Source of the DNA: Callaeas wilsoni
Taxonomy: Eukaryota > Chordata > Aves > Passeriformes > Callaeidae
Direction: 5' to 3'
NCBI GenBank assembly: GCA_013398955.1
Contig: VWPU01019009.1
Coordinates: forward strand, 62,001 to 126,000
DNA: 64,000 nt
Part shown: piece after piece, positions 24,004 to 36,323 of the stretch
Numbering within the stretch: the first letter of the stretch is position 1
How the letters are laid out: the number at the start of each line of letters is the position of its first letter
Notes under the pieces: model-generated
The model's database searches: none
What the model saw: the letters and a program-made list of their open reading frames with translations, nothing else
Told to the model about the DNA's origin: nothing
Translations under genes and position numbers: made by a program

Positions 24004-24450
24004 TGTAGAGGCTGACCTGGAACAGAGGCTAGACAGAGTGAAAGGATAAAGGGCAGGTATTTATTGAAAGGCCTTTACAGGGCACACCTTGGGCAGTGCA
24101 GCAGTCTCTCAGAGACTACACCCAGGATGGACGACAGTCACAGGTTTTTGGGACAGATACAAGTTTTGTCCATTTGCATATCAGAGGTTAATTGTCCAAT
24201 TACAGCTTCAGGCAGTGGTCTCCCATTCTCTCAGTTTGCTCCCCCTCAACTCACTTTTGTTGACATTTCTCGGGGCCTGAAACAGTGAGGTGTCCTTGAT
24301 TCTCAGGCCTAGAGAGGAATTGTTGTGTCTGACCAAAATGGGAAAAGCAGTTGCTAACACTCTGTATGGAGCTCAGAGTTATACACTAAAGAATAGCAGG
24401 ATTACAAATATATGAAAATATAAAAGCTAAAATCCTAAAGCATCAGAACA
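24004..24450 (-). mobile_element. solitary endogenous retrovirus LTR (right boundary approximate)
   Basis: Read on the minus strand, the segment has the layout of an LTR: an AT-containing U3, an ATGCAAAT octamer (about 24172-24180), and an AATAAA signal at about 24058-24063. Behind the signal is a short pyrimidine-rich U5 ending in CTCTACA at 24004-24010. The text resembles LTRs commonly seen in passerine genomes. No internal gag, pol or env sequence flanks it, so it is a solo LTR. Target-site duplications were not evident and the 5' end on the minus strand is uncertain. Confidence 0.5.
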
Positions 24451-24779
24451 GGGACTTATCCTGAGAGAGATCACTACACAGGACTCCTCAAGGCAGCTGC
24501 AGAAGGTGCAGTAGGGGAGGCTGAAGTTTCGGAAGGTTTGAGCTGTGAATTGGGCCACTGTGACCCACCAGCAGGTGTGGGTGCCGTTGGTAGGAGCAGT
24601 GCCTTTTCTACTGGGAGCACCAGCAGAATGCAAATGCGGAGAAATTGGCAGGAAGGGTGTGCTGGGGGCAAAGCCAAGAAATCATATCCGCCCAGAGCTG
24701 CGTGCTTGGGGCCAAGTGACAGAAACTGTCCCGGAGGGTCAGGCAGCCCCAGCAGCTCCGCATTGCTTCATGAGATTGG

Positions 24780-24990
24780 CAGTCCCTTGGCAACATCCCG
24801 CTGCCGGCGGCACGTCCCGTGTGCGCTCCTGCGGCCGCGGCTGCGGGAGGGAGGCGGCTCCGAGGGCACGGGCTGCGGCCGGGACTGAAATCGGACTGCA
24901 AAGGTCACCCTGGAGCTTCCTGCGCACGTCACACGAACAAGGCTGGCAAAGGGTGCACGCACGGCAGCAGACCTTGAACCCTTGTGCAAA
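24780..24990. promoter_or_regulatory. second orphan CpG island
   Basis: A dense block at 24796-24900 has about sixteen CpGs in roughly 100 bases, including a NotI-type GCGGCCGC, tailing off to about 24990. It overlaps open frames on both strands (24545-25126 plus; 24608-24901 and 24739-25143 minus) that show no known domain. It lies about 330 bases right of the LTR at 24004-24450 and 200 bases left of a C-rich tract. It is a candidate promoter or regulatory element without an assigned gene. Confidence 0.55.
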
Positions 24991-25177
24991 TTTACCAGAG
25001 GATATGGAAAAGCAAACACGGAGGAGCCCGGAGAGAGCAGTGGTGGTGGTTAAAGCTACCTCTGCACAGCAGTTTTCAAATAGAGTTGGGCATGAATCTT
25101 GCAGCCAAATGCTTTTGATCAGATAGGCTTGAGAATCTTTCACTAGAATGTGTATGCATCGAACAAATTTTTTTCAT

Positions 25178-25213
25178 CCCCTCCCCTCCCGTCCCCTCCC
25201 CTCCCCTCCCCTC
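25178..25213 (-). repeat. C-rich (CCCCT)n tract, quadruplex-type on the minus strand
   Basis: Six to seven imperfect CCCCT units contain one G interruption. The complementary strand has seven runs of three or four G separated by single bases, a strong quadruplex-forming pattern. The + strand could form an i-motif. Its placement just downstream of a CpG island is notable. Confidence 0.8.
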
Positions 25214-28200
25214 TATGTTTTTCTTCATTTTTATTTTAAGATAGAGAAAGAGGAGCGTTCGTAAGGACAAAACAGGCTAGTTGGTCTTAACATCCCGTTT
25301 TGTTGGGATTAGAGCCCTCCTCTGGGATGAGAAAAAAGCCCAAGGCTGGATACATGCCCTGCCAGCTCCAGGGCAAGGGAACAGCACTCACTGTTTTCCT
25401 TCCCAAGTGTTTTCTCTGTTGGCGAGTGATAAGGAATATGTTTTGGGAGGTTTCTTTGAAAGCTTCCGTGCTTGTTATAGAAAATTGCTCATTTTGCAGA
25501 CATAATTGTTTCTTTTCTTTATTAATGGTTCCTCTCACCTTGGGGCAGGTGGAACAAATGGCTTGCTAGCCCAAGGAGAAGGGCAATCAGTGCTGAACAC
25601 CTCAGACCAGGCTCTAGGATGGTGAGGCATCTCTTGGTTTCTACAAACTGCTTCAAAAAGTCTTGGGTTTTGTCCAACTCAGGATAGGAAAGATTTCAAA
25701 GTCTTATAGTTTTGTGGGAGGAAGAAACTATTTTCCACCAGATGCTATTCCCAGAAAATATGTTAGGAAGCAGCCAAGGAAACTGCCAGAACAGCTAAGT
25801 CTTCATGTGTCAAGCTTACTTTTAGTGGGGTCAAGGAATGGTTGGGTCTACTTCACTTCAGGGCTTTTCATATTTTCCCTGCATTACTGTGTGAGTTTGT
25901 AATAGAATTAGAGTTCCCTAAAGCATTTTCAGACAAAAGCCATGATTCCAAAAATTAGGCTGAAGGATATTTCTCTTTGAGACTGGGTTGGGAATCATTT
26001 GGACGATGAGTTTAGCAGACAAGGAGATAAAGAGCTTAACTCTCTGTAAGCAACTCCAAGGTAAGAAACTGTACACCTTATAGAAACTTGTTTTAATAAT
26101 GGTGTGTTTAAAGGAAAAAAGGTTTGCATTAACAAATATTTGTGCCACTGCTACTCTTTGCCAATTTACTGGCAAAACTTCTTGAGACAGGAACTGTTAA
26201 GAAGTCTGGAGTGAAGTCACTGGCAATTAAAAATGAGTGAATATTAGGATAACTAGGTTGAAATTACATTGACGAATTTGTGTTCTTAACAATGTATGTT
26301 AAGAACTTTGTGAAGTATTTTGATAAATCACTGCACTTAGAGACGCCATCTTTTTCATCAGTATTTTGGTAGCTCCAGTCTCTGTGAACCCAAAGGTAGG
26401 AAGTTTAGCAAAACTGTTCTTTAAGATTTTTTACTTCACTGCTTTCAATATCCAGAATAATTTTCCCTTCCTTTTAGCTTGAGTTGGCTTTTACTTAGAT
26501 GAGTTTACACTTTTTGTAAGGCTAGGCAGTAAAAGTTTGTTTATGACACCATTAATTAATTAATAAATAATTCAGTGTGTGCATTATTTATTTTGCACAT
26601 TACAATAGTCTCTTTGGCTTAGATACTTCCCATTTGTTGGCTGATGCCTGTCTCTGAAAATGAGTTTCTAAATGTCAATAATTCCAAATCTGTCTAGTTC
26701 CAGCAGCCTGCCTGATGAAAGATTGTATTTTGGTTAGATGGATAATTCCCTGGCATCATAAGAATGAGGCACGGTGCGATCACTCTGCAAGGGTCTTGAC
26801 ATGAAAGCTTTGTGTGTGCTCTAATAGTTCCTTTTGATGTTTTGGTTAGCTCACCCCAACTAATTACCAGCTAACTTTCTGCCAACATGGAACACAAAAC
26901 ATTCCTCTCCCTTTTCCTCTGAGAGCAATTTCTGCTGTAGGTTCCTAGGAGAGAAGCTTGGTCCCTCCATGAAGGAAAGTGACTTGTATTTTCCACCAAA
27001 CATGTGTGAAGATACAGATCCTTGTGTCTGGTCCCCACTTGTGTCTGTTCCTCCCCTCCACATAACTTGAAGTCCACTTTGTGGTTCCTGCTTTTTGGTC
27101 ACAGCAAAATTTATGTAAGGCAGTGAAGGAAACCAATGGCTAAGGTAAAGGAGAAACAAGTGGCTGAGAAAAAATTTTGGCTGGTGTGGAACGAAGTGAG
27201 AAAGAGGAGAGTCATGGAGAGGAGAGAAGGGAGGAAAGCTGAGTGAGGTCACTGCTGTGACAGGGTAAGAAAAAGCGGAAATGTGTCTCTGCTTTGGACA
27301 TCAGCAGCCATCAGCAGTGTAGTAGTACAGAGCAAAAAATAAAAATTGTCTTTTTTTAACTTCCTATATTACAGTTGCCATATATTTCAACCAGATATCG
27401 ATTAAGCAGCCAGTGTATCATCAATGCACAGTCACATCAACGCACATGAGAACATGTAAACCACCTGTTTAACACAGCTCCATTTTCCAATGCAATTCAC
27501 AGAGACTTGTCTAAAGGCATACTGGACAAGTCTCCTCCTAATATTACTTATCTAGGAGACACTTAGGGCCTCTGAGATGATCCATAACTCACCTTTTTCT
27601 TAGAGTGCTGTTGATGTCTTTCCAAGTCAGACAAATCTTCTTTAGCACAAACCTTTATGGTCTTCCTTTTTTCTCTGTTCCCTGAAGACTCCACTCCATG
27701 GCTTGACTGCTAGCTCTGATATCTGACTTCCGCAGACAGTGGCTAATCCGTTTCCACTTTCTTTAATAGTAGCTTTGATGTGTCTCCCTTGTACTATACT
27801 GTGCTCTCATTTGTCATCCATCCAACCATCCATTACTGTTGAAAATGTGGAGGCATAGCAACGTTTCAAAGTGTTCTCGTCAGTTCCTTTGTGGTCTCCA
27901 GTGTCTCTGACCTGTTCAATAAAATTTCCTTTACATTTCTCTTTAGAACTGAAGTTTATTTCTCCATTAATCTTAATTTACACATCACTTCGAAAGAGTA
28001 AAAGCAACTGGTTCCCCTCCAGTCCCAGTACTATTATCTCCTTTCATGTCATAGGATCAAACTCACAAAGTTTTCAGCCTGAATGACTCTACTTCTGCAG
28101 TCCTTGTGTTTTGCTACACTATTCAATTTCCTTTTTATCTTCCCTGCTCTATCAGCTCCCTGCTTTGTAGGTTTGTGTGTTTCAGTTTCCTCCCATTGTC

Positions 28201-31200
28201 AGTCTCTGCAGTCACATGCCATCATGTCTGGTCAATGATTCAGATATCACCTGTGAAATCTAGGTCTTCCAGGATTTTGACTGATGTTCACCAGATCCCT
28301 GCCAATGATATTCCTCAGTCAATGAATGGAAGAAGTAGCAAGAGTGTTCAAAAGACCTGCTTATCTCAAAGTAGTCTCTGCTTTGAATGACTTAAAAGCT
28401 GCTTTCTCGATTGCAGCATAAAAAACATTCTGAGCTATTAACAAAACCTTAAACTGTCCAACTCTCCACAGATCAAATGTGTTCTCAGGGATTATAAAAT
28501 GTATATATTTATTTGAATACCACAGGATGCTCTGTACAGTAGATGACCACAACATGATCTTACCATCCTATTACTACTTCTGTATTCTGAATTTGACATA
28601 ATTTCAAAATTAGGAATCCATTGGTTGTCTCAGATTCTCCAGACTGTTCTTGACAAGAACATGCATGATACAAAGATAAGCTTTCTCCTTGAGGTATTTA
28701 ATCAAGATACACCCTTCTACTCATATATAACATTTTCGGTTTTCTCCAAATTTGGCCAAGAAGTTTGTTTGTGGCAACAGTAAAGGCTGGATGTCCTGTA
28801 TTTAACAGCTAAGCTGAAATTCATCAGTTCCACAGACTGCATTTTCATTATGCAGGTCTGGAACAACTTCTCATAATTCAGCATGTTTTTAAAATCCAGA
28901 TCAGGAGAAAGGCAAGAAAATGAGGAAGCTTATGTATTGGTAGACAGAGCTGTTGATTTTTTATTTTCGTTCCCGATTTTTTTTTTTTACCATGTAAATG
29001 TTTAATGTGATCTTCTTAGTGAAATTTTGGCCCTCAAAGCCTGTCATGCTGCCAAAGCTTCTTGTCATACAGATATGACTGTCCTTACCTTCAGCCGAAA
29101 GGGACAGAAGAGGGGCATGCTCAGCAGCTGGCAGGGGCAAGCTCTTAATTATTAGAGAAACTGCACGTCCCACCGCGCTCCTTGCCAGGCAGCCAGTACC
29201 AGGTGCTGCAATGACAGCTTCTGGGGCAATGCTGGTTGGCATGCACCGCATACCTTGCTGAAACTTCTTTGTAATATTGCGTAAAAAGGTGCTTTCTCAT
29301 GCTCCAGTGTCATGCAGTTAGGATAACTTCCTTACATCCCATCCATCTGCCAATGCACCTTCCACTGTCCTTATTTTTCCTCTTCAGTCTTAGGGCGATT
29401 TCAGGTGAAATTGCTTTGAGAATTTTCCATTGACGAAATGGACATGCAGGCATTTCCAGGGACCATCAGCAGAGTTAATCTATGCCGGTAACTTAAGTGA
29501 CTGCTCTTATTTTTGTGAAGTCTGAAAGGTTTTTAAGGGTGTGATTTTTCTCATTAAGTGCCCCCTCACGACTGTGTGTCACACCTCATCACAGTCTGAA
29601 GCTGCATGAGAAAGCCTGGCTGGGAGAGCCACCACTTCCCTGAGCTCTCTCTCAGTGTGGGTAAGACCAGCCAGATCTTCTCTACACAAATACCTAGGTG
29701 GGTGTTCCTCAGAAACGCGGGGCTACCTTTCCAGAGGTGACCACAAGGGACCATCGCCTGTGAAGAGCAGATTTCACCTGAGATGTTGCTGCAGCGTTCA
29801 TCTCAAGCTAAGCTCGCTTTGCAGAGAGACTTCCAGCCTGGGATGGCTGCAGCCAGACCACAGCTCCTCCCTCACAGCTGTGTAAGGGGAAGGAAGGACA
29901 TGCACCGGGTGTGGGATATGGCACCGTGTCAGGGATGGAGGGTGAGGATTTGGGTCAGGTGTGGGAGCAGAGGAGGCAGGCAGAGGCTTCCCCAGGGCAT
30001 GAGAAAGGTGAGGGGAGGAGGAACAGGAGACCGTGGCCTGCCTGGAGACTAATGCAAGGTAGAGCTCTAGTATATACTTATCCCAACAACTATTTCCATC
30101 CTGAACAGCCCGAGCCAGCTCTAGCAAAGAGGTTTTTATCTGTGCACTGTTAAAAAGCACATGTAAAGGCACTGCTGGTTGCAACTGCCCTACCAATGTT
30201 TTTATTTAAAGGATGTGGATTGACTGGCTCCAGAGGAAATGTAAGGGGATGCTCACAGAGAAAAGGCTCTGCTCACTGTCTATGTTTATTTAGAAAACAT
30301 ACAAAAATAGATTTCAATTATTGGTAAAAATGAACTTCCATCATATAAAGTAAGACAAATGGATCTTCATCTAATTTTTCTAAGTGGTCATGTCCTGAGC
30401 TTCTCCTGAGGCATTTCTCCCTTGGGAATCTCCCAGGAGGAGTCTCCTCCCATTGGCGCAGTGTGGTCAGGCTGTTAGCACCTTTTAGGAGGTCACCTTC
30501 CCTCAGTACCAAGCTGGGCAGATTCCTGACTGGATTGTTCCACACCTTTGTTTTGGTGGTGAACTGAGACCTGCTAAAGCTGAGGGCTGGCACTGATCTC
30601 CGTGTGGCCGTCTCATGTCAGTGTCACACCGATGACTGTGTGTGTGCCGGAGTGTCCTGCTTTGCCACCTACAAGGACAGGGGAATGAGTGTGAAAGCAC
30701 TGAGCAGCGACCTACACCTGCTGCTGCTGAAGTCAGCGGGGATTTTCATGTTGACTTAGGGAGCAGATTTTCTGAAAATGCCACGTGTGCGTGTACTTCG
30801 CTGCCTCGCGTGAAATGGAGCGTGTGCCTGTAAGAGAGCTGCCCAGCAGCCTTCTGCCAGCTTACCTCAGCCCCATGCCACCAGGAGCCTGCAGGAATGG
30901 TTAGCCTTGCTTATGGATTGGCCAGGTGGGACATAGGGTGGGATGGGAAGCTGGGATCATTTTGACCTTATGAACCAGATCATCTGGATGCATTTCAGGA
31001 GGGCATATCTGTGCAGGTTGCTGCTCAATCCCAAGGCGAGTGCCTGGAGCCATGCTCCAGTTTATCATGCAGTCTCTGACCTGGGTCAGATGTCTTCAGT
31101 GAACTAATGCCTCTCAGGCACACCCCTGCCTGATTTATGTGAATGTTGGACTGGGTGAGATCAGTGAAGGAAGGTAGTGTTACAGCATCATCGTGTCTTC

Positions 31201-32000
31201 ATTTGGTGGATCCAGTTTGCTTTATTCAGCTGCCTTCTTCTGCCATTGTAATTACATTGTTTGTTTTGGAGGGGGTTACTTTCCCAGTCTTTGTCTTATC
31301 CCAGAAAATGGTACATCTTTTACTTCTGCTATGATTGTTTCAGAACTGAACCTAAAGCACAGGAGCAGATTCTTACTTTTTTTTATCCAGGAAACCTTTC
31401 TACTGAGCCTAAAGTCCTACTCTTAAAGGAGTGGCAGAGAAAACAGAATCAAGCTCAGGTTTCCATTTCCACACATATTTGAAGAACCAAAACCTATTTC
31501 TGCAGAAATGAATGACTAAACTTCCCGTTGTCTTTAAAACGGCAAAGAATGAAAGTATCAGTCAAATATATATAATCTGATGGCAAAAGTCAGCAGTCAG
31601 TCGGTGTTACATAAGTTAAGTGTCCCCATACGTATGAGAAACTCAACCCAGCCTGCCCTTTCATGCCAACCTGGAGACTGGAGGCCTCAAGAACCTCCTC
31701 TGCAGTTGTACTTCAGCAGTAATCCCAAGGAGCATGTTTTCCTTTGTTCAGACTTCTAGTTTTCTAGAAGAGAGGCTGGCTTAGAGACTGGCTTCCTTCT
31801 GTGCTAGATGCTGTATAAACACAGCACTTGATCTTGTGTGCTCCAGTGACAGATTGACAGCAATGGTAAGACCGTCTGACATTTCCTAAGTGAAGTCATA
31901 TGTTTCTTCTTGGGTTAAGTTTATCACATTTCTCCATTCATACTCTCTGACATGTCATGGAATGCCTTCTTATTACAGAGAAGGAAAATGGCTCTGATTT
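25214..32000. other. intergenic region, no recognisable gene
   Basis: No exon with recognised homology was found. An AT-rich element at 26551-26572 is built of ATTA units. Open frames around 26860-27252, 29783-30196 and 30318-30593 have no recognised domains. No confident LINE or LTR was seen in this interval. Confidence 0.65.
26551..26572. repeat. ATTA-rich homeobox-type element
   Basis: The run attaattaattaataaataatt gives several overlapping TAAT homeodomain cores. It is followed by attatttattttgcacattac. It could be a simple repeat or a transcription-factor cluster; the sequence alone does not decide. Confidence 0.5.
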
Positions 32001-32440
32001 GTTTCACAAGTGTTAAGGTCGAAAGGGACCGTGTTGACACCTTTGACAAAATATAGAACATAGAATTTCTCCCAGTGATTCCTTTATAAGGTCCAGTAAT
32101 CTCAAGAGGAAATAATTAAATAGTTTCTGAGACATTCAGTCTTGATATAAGGCTTCAGGTGGTGAAGAATCCATCCAGTCCGCAATGAGGTACTCCAGTT
32201 TTTAATCAACTTCACAATTAAAATTTTGTACTTCATTTCCAATAGCAATTTTTCTAGCTTCAGTCTTACATCACCAGATTTTACTGCTAGGTTCAGTAGT
32301 GACTACTGTGAAAAACGTTCCCTCCCCACAGAGATGGGGTTGCCCACACTGTCTTTGATAATCTGAAATTACTTATCTCTTTATATTTATTAGATTTTAA
32401 AAAGATGTTTTGTTCTTTTTTGGAGTCCTTTCCAATACCC
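32001..32440 (-). mobile_element. ancient CR1/L3-type LINE 3' fragment
   Basis: On the + strand it carries the complement of a CR1 3' region: gtttcac...ttaaggtc.aaagggacc at the terminus, then a segment with the cattcagtcttgatataagg and gtggtgaagaatccatcca motifs, then ttctagcttcagtctt. This is the older CR1 type I recall as common in turtles and crocodilians and surviving in birds only as decayed copies. Many indels and no intact reading frame are present. The left end is the element's 3' terminus; the right end is approximate. Confidence 0.6.
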
Positions 32441-35082
32441 TTTAAATAGCAAACTACTGGCTTTTGTCGCTTGGCAAACGTAAATAAGATTATCTGGGGC
32501 CTCTCCAGTTATCCTCTCTAGAGAATTTTCATACCAAAGATCATCCTTAAAGCATCTAATTCTTATATGTGTAAGCTTAAATAATAGCTCTGCCTATTTA
32601 TAGCTATGTTAAGTTTTCCATTTACTTCCATCTTGGTCTTGCATGTAAGCCTCTGCCATGCCTGCCATTTCTGAGCAGTGAGCACCCAGGGAATTCCTGT
32701 GACTGTGCCCTGAGAGAGGAATGCTCACACTCTCCCACTACCTTGGATATTAAACTGACAGCACACATGAAAAAAAAGCTGTATGGAGGGAGTCACTCAA
32801 GAGCAGGTGGGGTCTCTGAGCAAGTGTGAATTAGACATGATTTTCTTCATTTTAGTGTCTCTGCTCATGGTAAGGTACTGTGCAATAGACAGGATGAATT
32901 GATCGATAAATGTTCATTTATAAAATCATATGCCTGAAAAAAGTTATGTGGCACTGGACAAGGCACGAAGTGAGACGCTCTTTCACATGGAGAGTGGATG
33001 CAAGTGGCTTTAGGACTTCTGTATAATGCATGAGCATTTTGTGAGAGAAGAAAAGAGAGAAAAGTGGGAGATTCTTGACCCACTAATCATGCCTGTTCTT
33101 GACGGTCACATTTTGTTGTATAATCTCTTACAGAGATTTTATGGCTCAGCCAAGGACAAGGTGACCCTCCAGAAAATGTTCCTGGTCACTCAGCTGCTGC
33201 CTGTGGTGTTTAGACAAGCCAGCTCTAGCACAGGAGGTATGCTCAGGTCCCTGCCTCAATAGGGGTCCCGGAATGGAGAGCTTCAGAGCTCTGAGTTTGG
33301 CCCTAACATAAACTGAATTTCCAAAGGCCTTGAATTTCAATCAGGAATAGCAATAGCAGAGCTCTTAAGGACTGCAGAAGCAAACAGGGCTGGTTTGCCA
33401 GGGGCTTCAAGCCTACTTGTAGAAATGACATCATTGGTTTAGACAGAGTGCTGGAACCTGCCAATGTCTTGATAACTGATTAACATCAAAGAAAGATAGG
33501 AGGAGGTATCTTCAGTTTCTGCTGTATCTGAAACAGCCACCCCTGTGCCAGAGGCTTTGAATTTTTAATTTTCTGCCCTATCAACAACCAGAAGGGTGGG
33601 ACTGGGAAAGGTTTTCCTCAACGAGATCATCAGCAGATATGGCTGAGCTTGTTCTTGGAGGAGCCCTGCAAGGCAGGCATAAAGAAGGGGATAATTACTT
33701 TGCAAGTCAAATGTGTGATATATATCACCACTTCCAATGATAAAGGAAAGGCTTTCAGAAATATGTGTAGAACAAATGGTGGGAATGAAACAAAACAGTC
33801 TTTACAAATCTGGACCCAAGCCTGGAAGGGAGGAGGCCCATAGCTCCCTCCCACTGAGCTAAAATTGCCCAGTTGCATTTTTCTATACTCGCCTCCGTCA
33901 GCATCCATCAACTGGCCCCTCTCTATCTTGGTCCCAACCCAGTCAGATGAACTCATGGTTTTCCTAGTTTGAATCTCATTACATACTCTTGCTTCCCTTC
34001 AATTCAGTCCACACTTGTTCAACCCATATCAACACAGTCCAGTGGTACAGTCACAGGTAACCCTAATCACTTAGTCATATTCTGGTCTGGTCAAAACTGA
34101 GTAAAAGTATTTAGAAGATGCATCAGTGTAGCTATTTGCCTTAGGAAAAAAAAATGTGTTGGAATGATAAAGTTTTGGGGGGAAATATTAGAATATCTAC
34201 ATCATTTTCAACAAAAATCTCAAATTCTTAAAGGCAGCACATGACTGCATGGTGGAACATTAGGACCAGTTGTCTGGTCTATTATCAATATTTTGGTCAG
34301 TCATCTCTAGGGCAGGGTACTGGACAACTGAGCGTAAACTGGCTAAGGAGCAAGCTGAGAAACAAATGTCTGTGGCTAATATCTTACTTACTAAGAACTT
34401 GTTTATATAGACAAACATATAATTATTTATTAACAGGTCATTCAAGGATAAAACAACAAAGAATTTTGTTAAGAAGAAAGATTAGATTTATTTGGGATTA
34501 TGAAAAATGTCTGCATTACCATAAATCAATCAAGACTTTGTCTACACACTTACTTGATTTAGGCTGAGATTCATAGAGCCGATAGCTAACATTTATTCAT
34601 TACTGTTTTTCTTACAGGAAATCTGAAATAGCAAAATTTAAGAAAGTCATTAGGGACAATAAGTGAAAAAGGTTGACGTTTTACTTATTAAAAAAAAAAA
34701 AAAGAGAAATGGAGTAATTTCACTTCCTGAAATATAACAAACAGTACTCCAGAACATACTAATTTCAATTATGGGGATACATTACAAGAAACACTGCCAC
34801 AAGTCAAAATAACATCAGATTAATTACTAACCTGAGGATCAAATAGTGACTATGTTGCTTTGCCACTAGAGGGAAATTTATAGATCAATTTATAGACTGT
34901 TTATCAGGAAAGTTTTCATTTTACATTGTAAACAAGATGCGTCAAAGCCTTGCCTGAGTGATTTCTTTTCCAAATAGTTATACGTTTTTCAGCAGAGAAT
35001 TTTATTTAGAAATGAGAGATGGAGAGCTCATGGCATCTAAATCCTTTCCATGATTAATTGCTATTGCTGCTTGGAAATTAAT
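32441..35082. other. intergenic region, no recognisable gene
   Basis: No homology to known proteins was recognised. It includes an open frame at 33026-33262 without a known domain, an A run at about 34689-34703 and a CTCF-like match at 34863-34876. Nothing else was supported. Confidence 0.65.
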
Positions 35083-35412
35083 TTCACAGAATTGCAGAAT
35101 GGGTCAGGTTGGAAGAGACCACAGTGGTCATCTGGTCAACCTCCCTGCTCAGCCAGGGTCATCCCAGAGCACATTGCGCAGGGTTGTGTCCAGATGGTTC
35201 TTGAATATCTCCAGTGAGGGAGACTCCATAGCCTCTCTGGGCAACCTGTTCCAGTGCTTGGTCACCTCCACAGTAAAGAAATCCTTTCTCATATTCAGGC
35301 AGAACTTCCTGTGCATCAGTTTCTGCCCATTGCCTCTTGTCCTATTGCTTGGCACCACGGAGAAAAGCCTGGCTTCATCCTCTTGGCACCCTCCCTTTAT
35401 ATATTTCTAGGC
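35083..35412 (-). mobile_element. CR1 LINE, 5'-truncated 3' end
   Basis: The element lies on the minus strand. Its open segment 35149-35358 translates to the typical end of CR1 ORF2 ([20 protein letters not shown], then [12 protein letters not shown]), the last part of the reverse-transcriptase polyprotein. The 3' terminus is at the left (ttcacagaattgcagaatgg). It is 5'-truncated, as most avian CR1 copies are, and so cannot be mobile. The relatively clean frame suggests a younger copy than the one at 32.0 kb. Confidence 0.9.
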
Positions 35413-36323
35413 TGTATTTCCTCCACTACAACTCACAGCCTTTGAACTTTGTCTTACTTTTGCCACATTGAACTCACTTTCCTTTTTGAAATACAGAGTA
35501 CTCTCCTTGGGACAGTGAGAAGGGCACACTGGCCTAGTAGTGTCAGCTCAATATGCAGGGTTGCAGGATGTCTCTGCTCTTTTTCAGCTCTGGCATCAGT
35601 CACTGGCTGGTTCACACAAATAACCCCTCTATTACTTATTTAAGCATATAAATCCCCATGAAATATAACCAAGGAGAGTGTTTAAATAAAACACCACTAT
35701 CCCTGCTGATTATTTCCATCTGAGTAGATTGACACATTGAGCGAATTCCTTTAAAACCTGTACTTCTAAGATAAGCATATAAATACAGCTGCTTTTGGTG
35801 ATCCTGGGCATACAGCACCTTTCACTGGCAGATTTTTTGCCCAGCTCACCAAGGGCCCCAGGGAGCAAAAGGTCAATATCCTCTTCCTTGGTCACTTCCC
35901 CTACTCTGCTCTCCCCCAGGCTGCTGCGCTCCCCACTTCACCCAGGCAGACACTCTCCAGCTTCTGGGAACTCCCCGTGTCACAAGGAATTCCTGCTCTG
36001 CACAGGAGTAGGTGCAGTGTCATCAGAGATGTGGCCTCTTAATTGATTGGCAAGCTTGCTGGATGAACTTGAGTTAGAAAGGTGTGCCAGCAATACCTTG
36101 CCCAGGGTCTTATTTCTCCATCTTGCTCAACTAAAATAATGTTAGACCAACAATATAGCATAAAGAAAGTTGATTTAAAAAGTTGAAATTGATTATTTTA
36201 AAGTCATGACTATTTAGTAAGACCTGTTTTTGAGAGTGCTAGTTTTGGGATGCTCGAGGGGTTTATTTTATTTCATATAGAAAATTAAGCCCATTGACTC
36301 TGGCTTCTTTACCTTATGGCACC

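Noticed and set aside
24545..25126. 193-codon frame across the second CpG island
   Set aside because: Same reasoning: several frames on both strands stay open because of high GC, and no motif is recognised.
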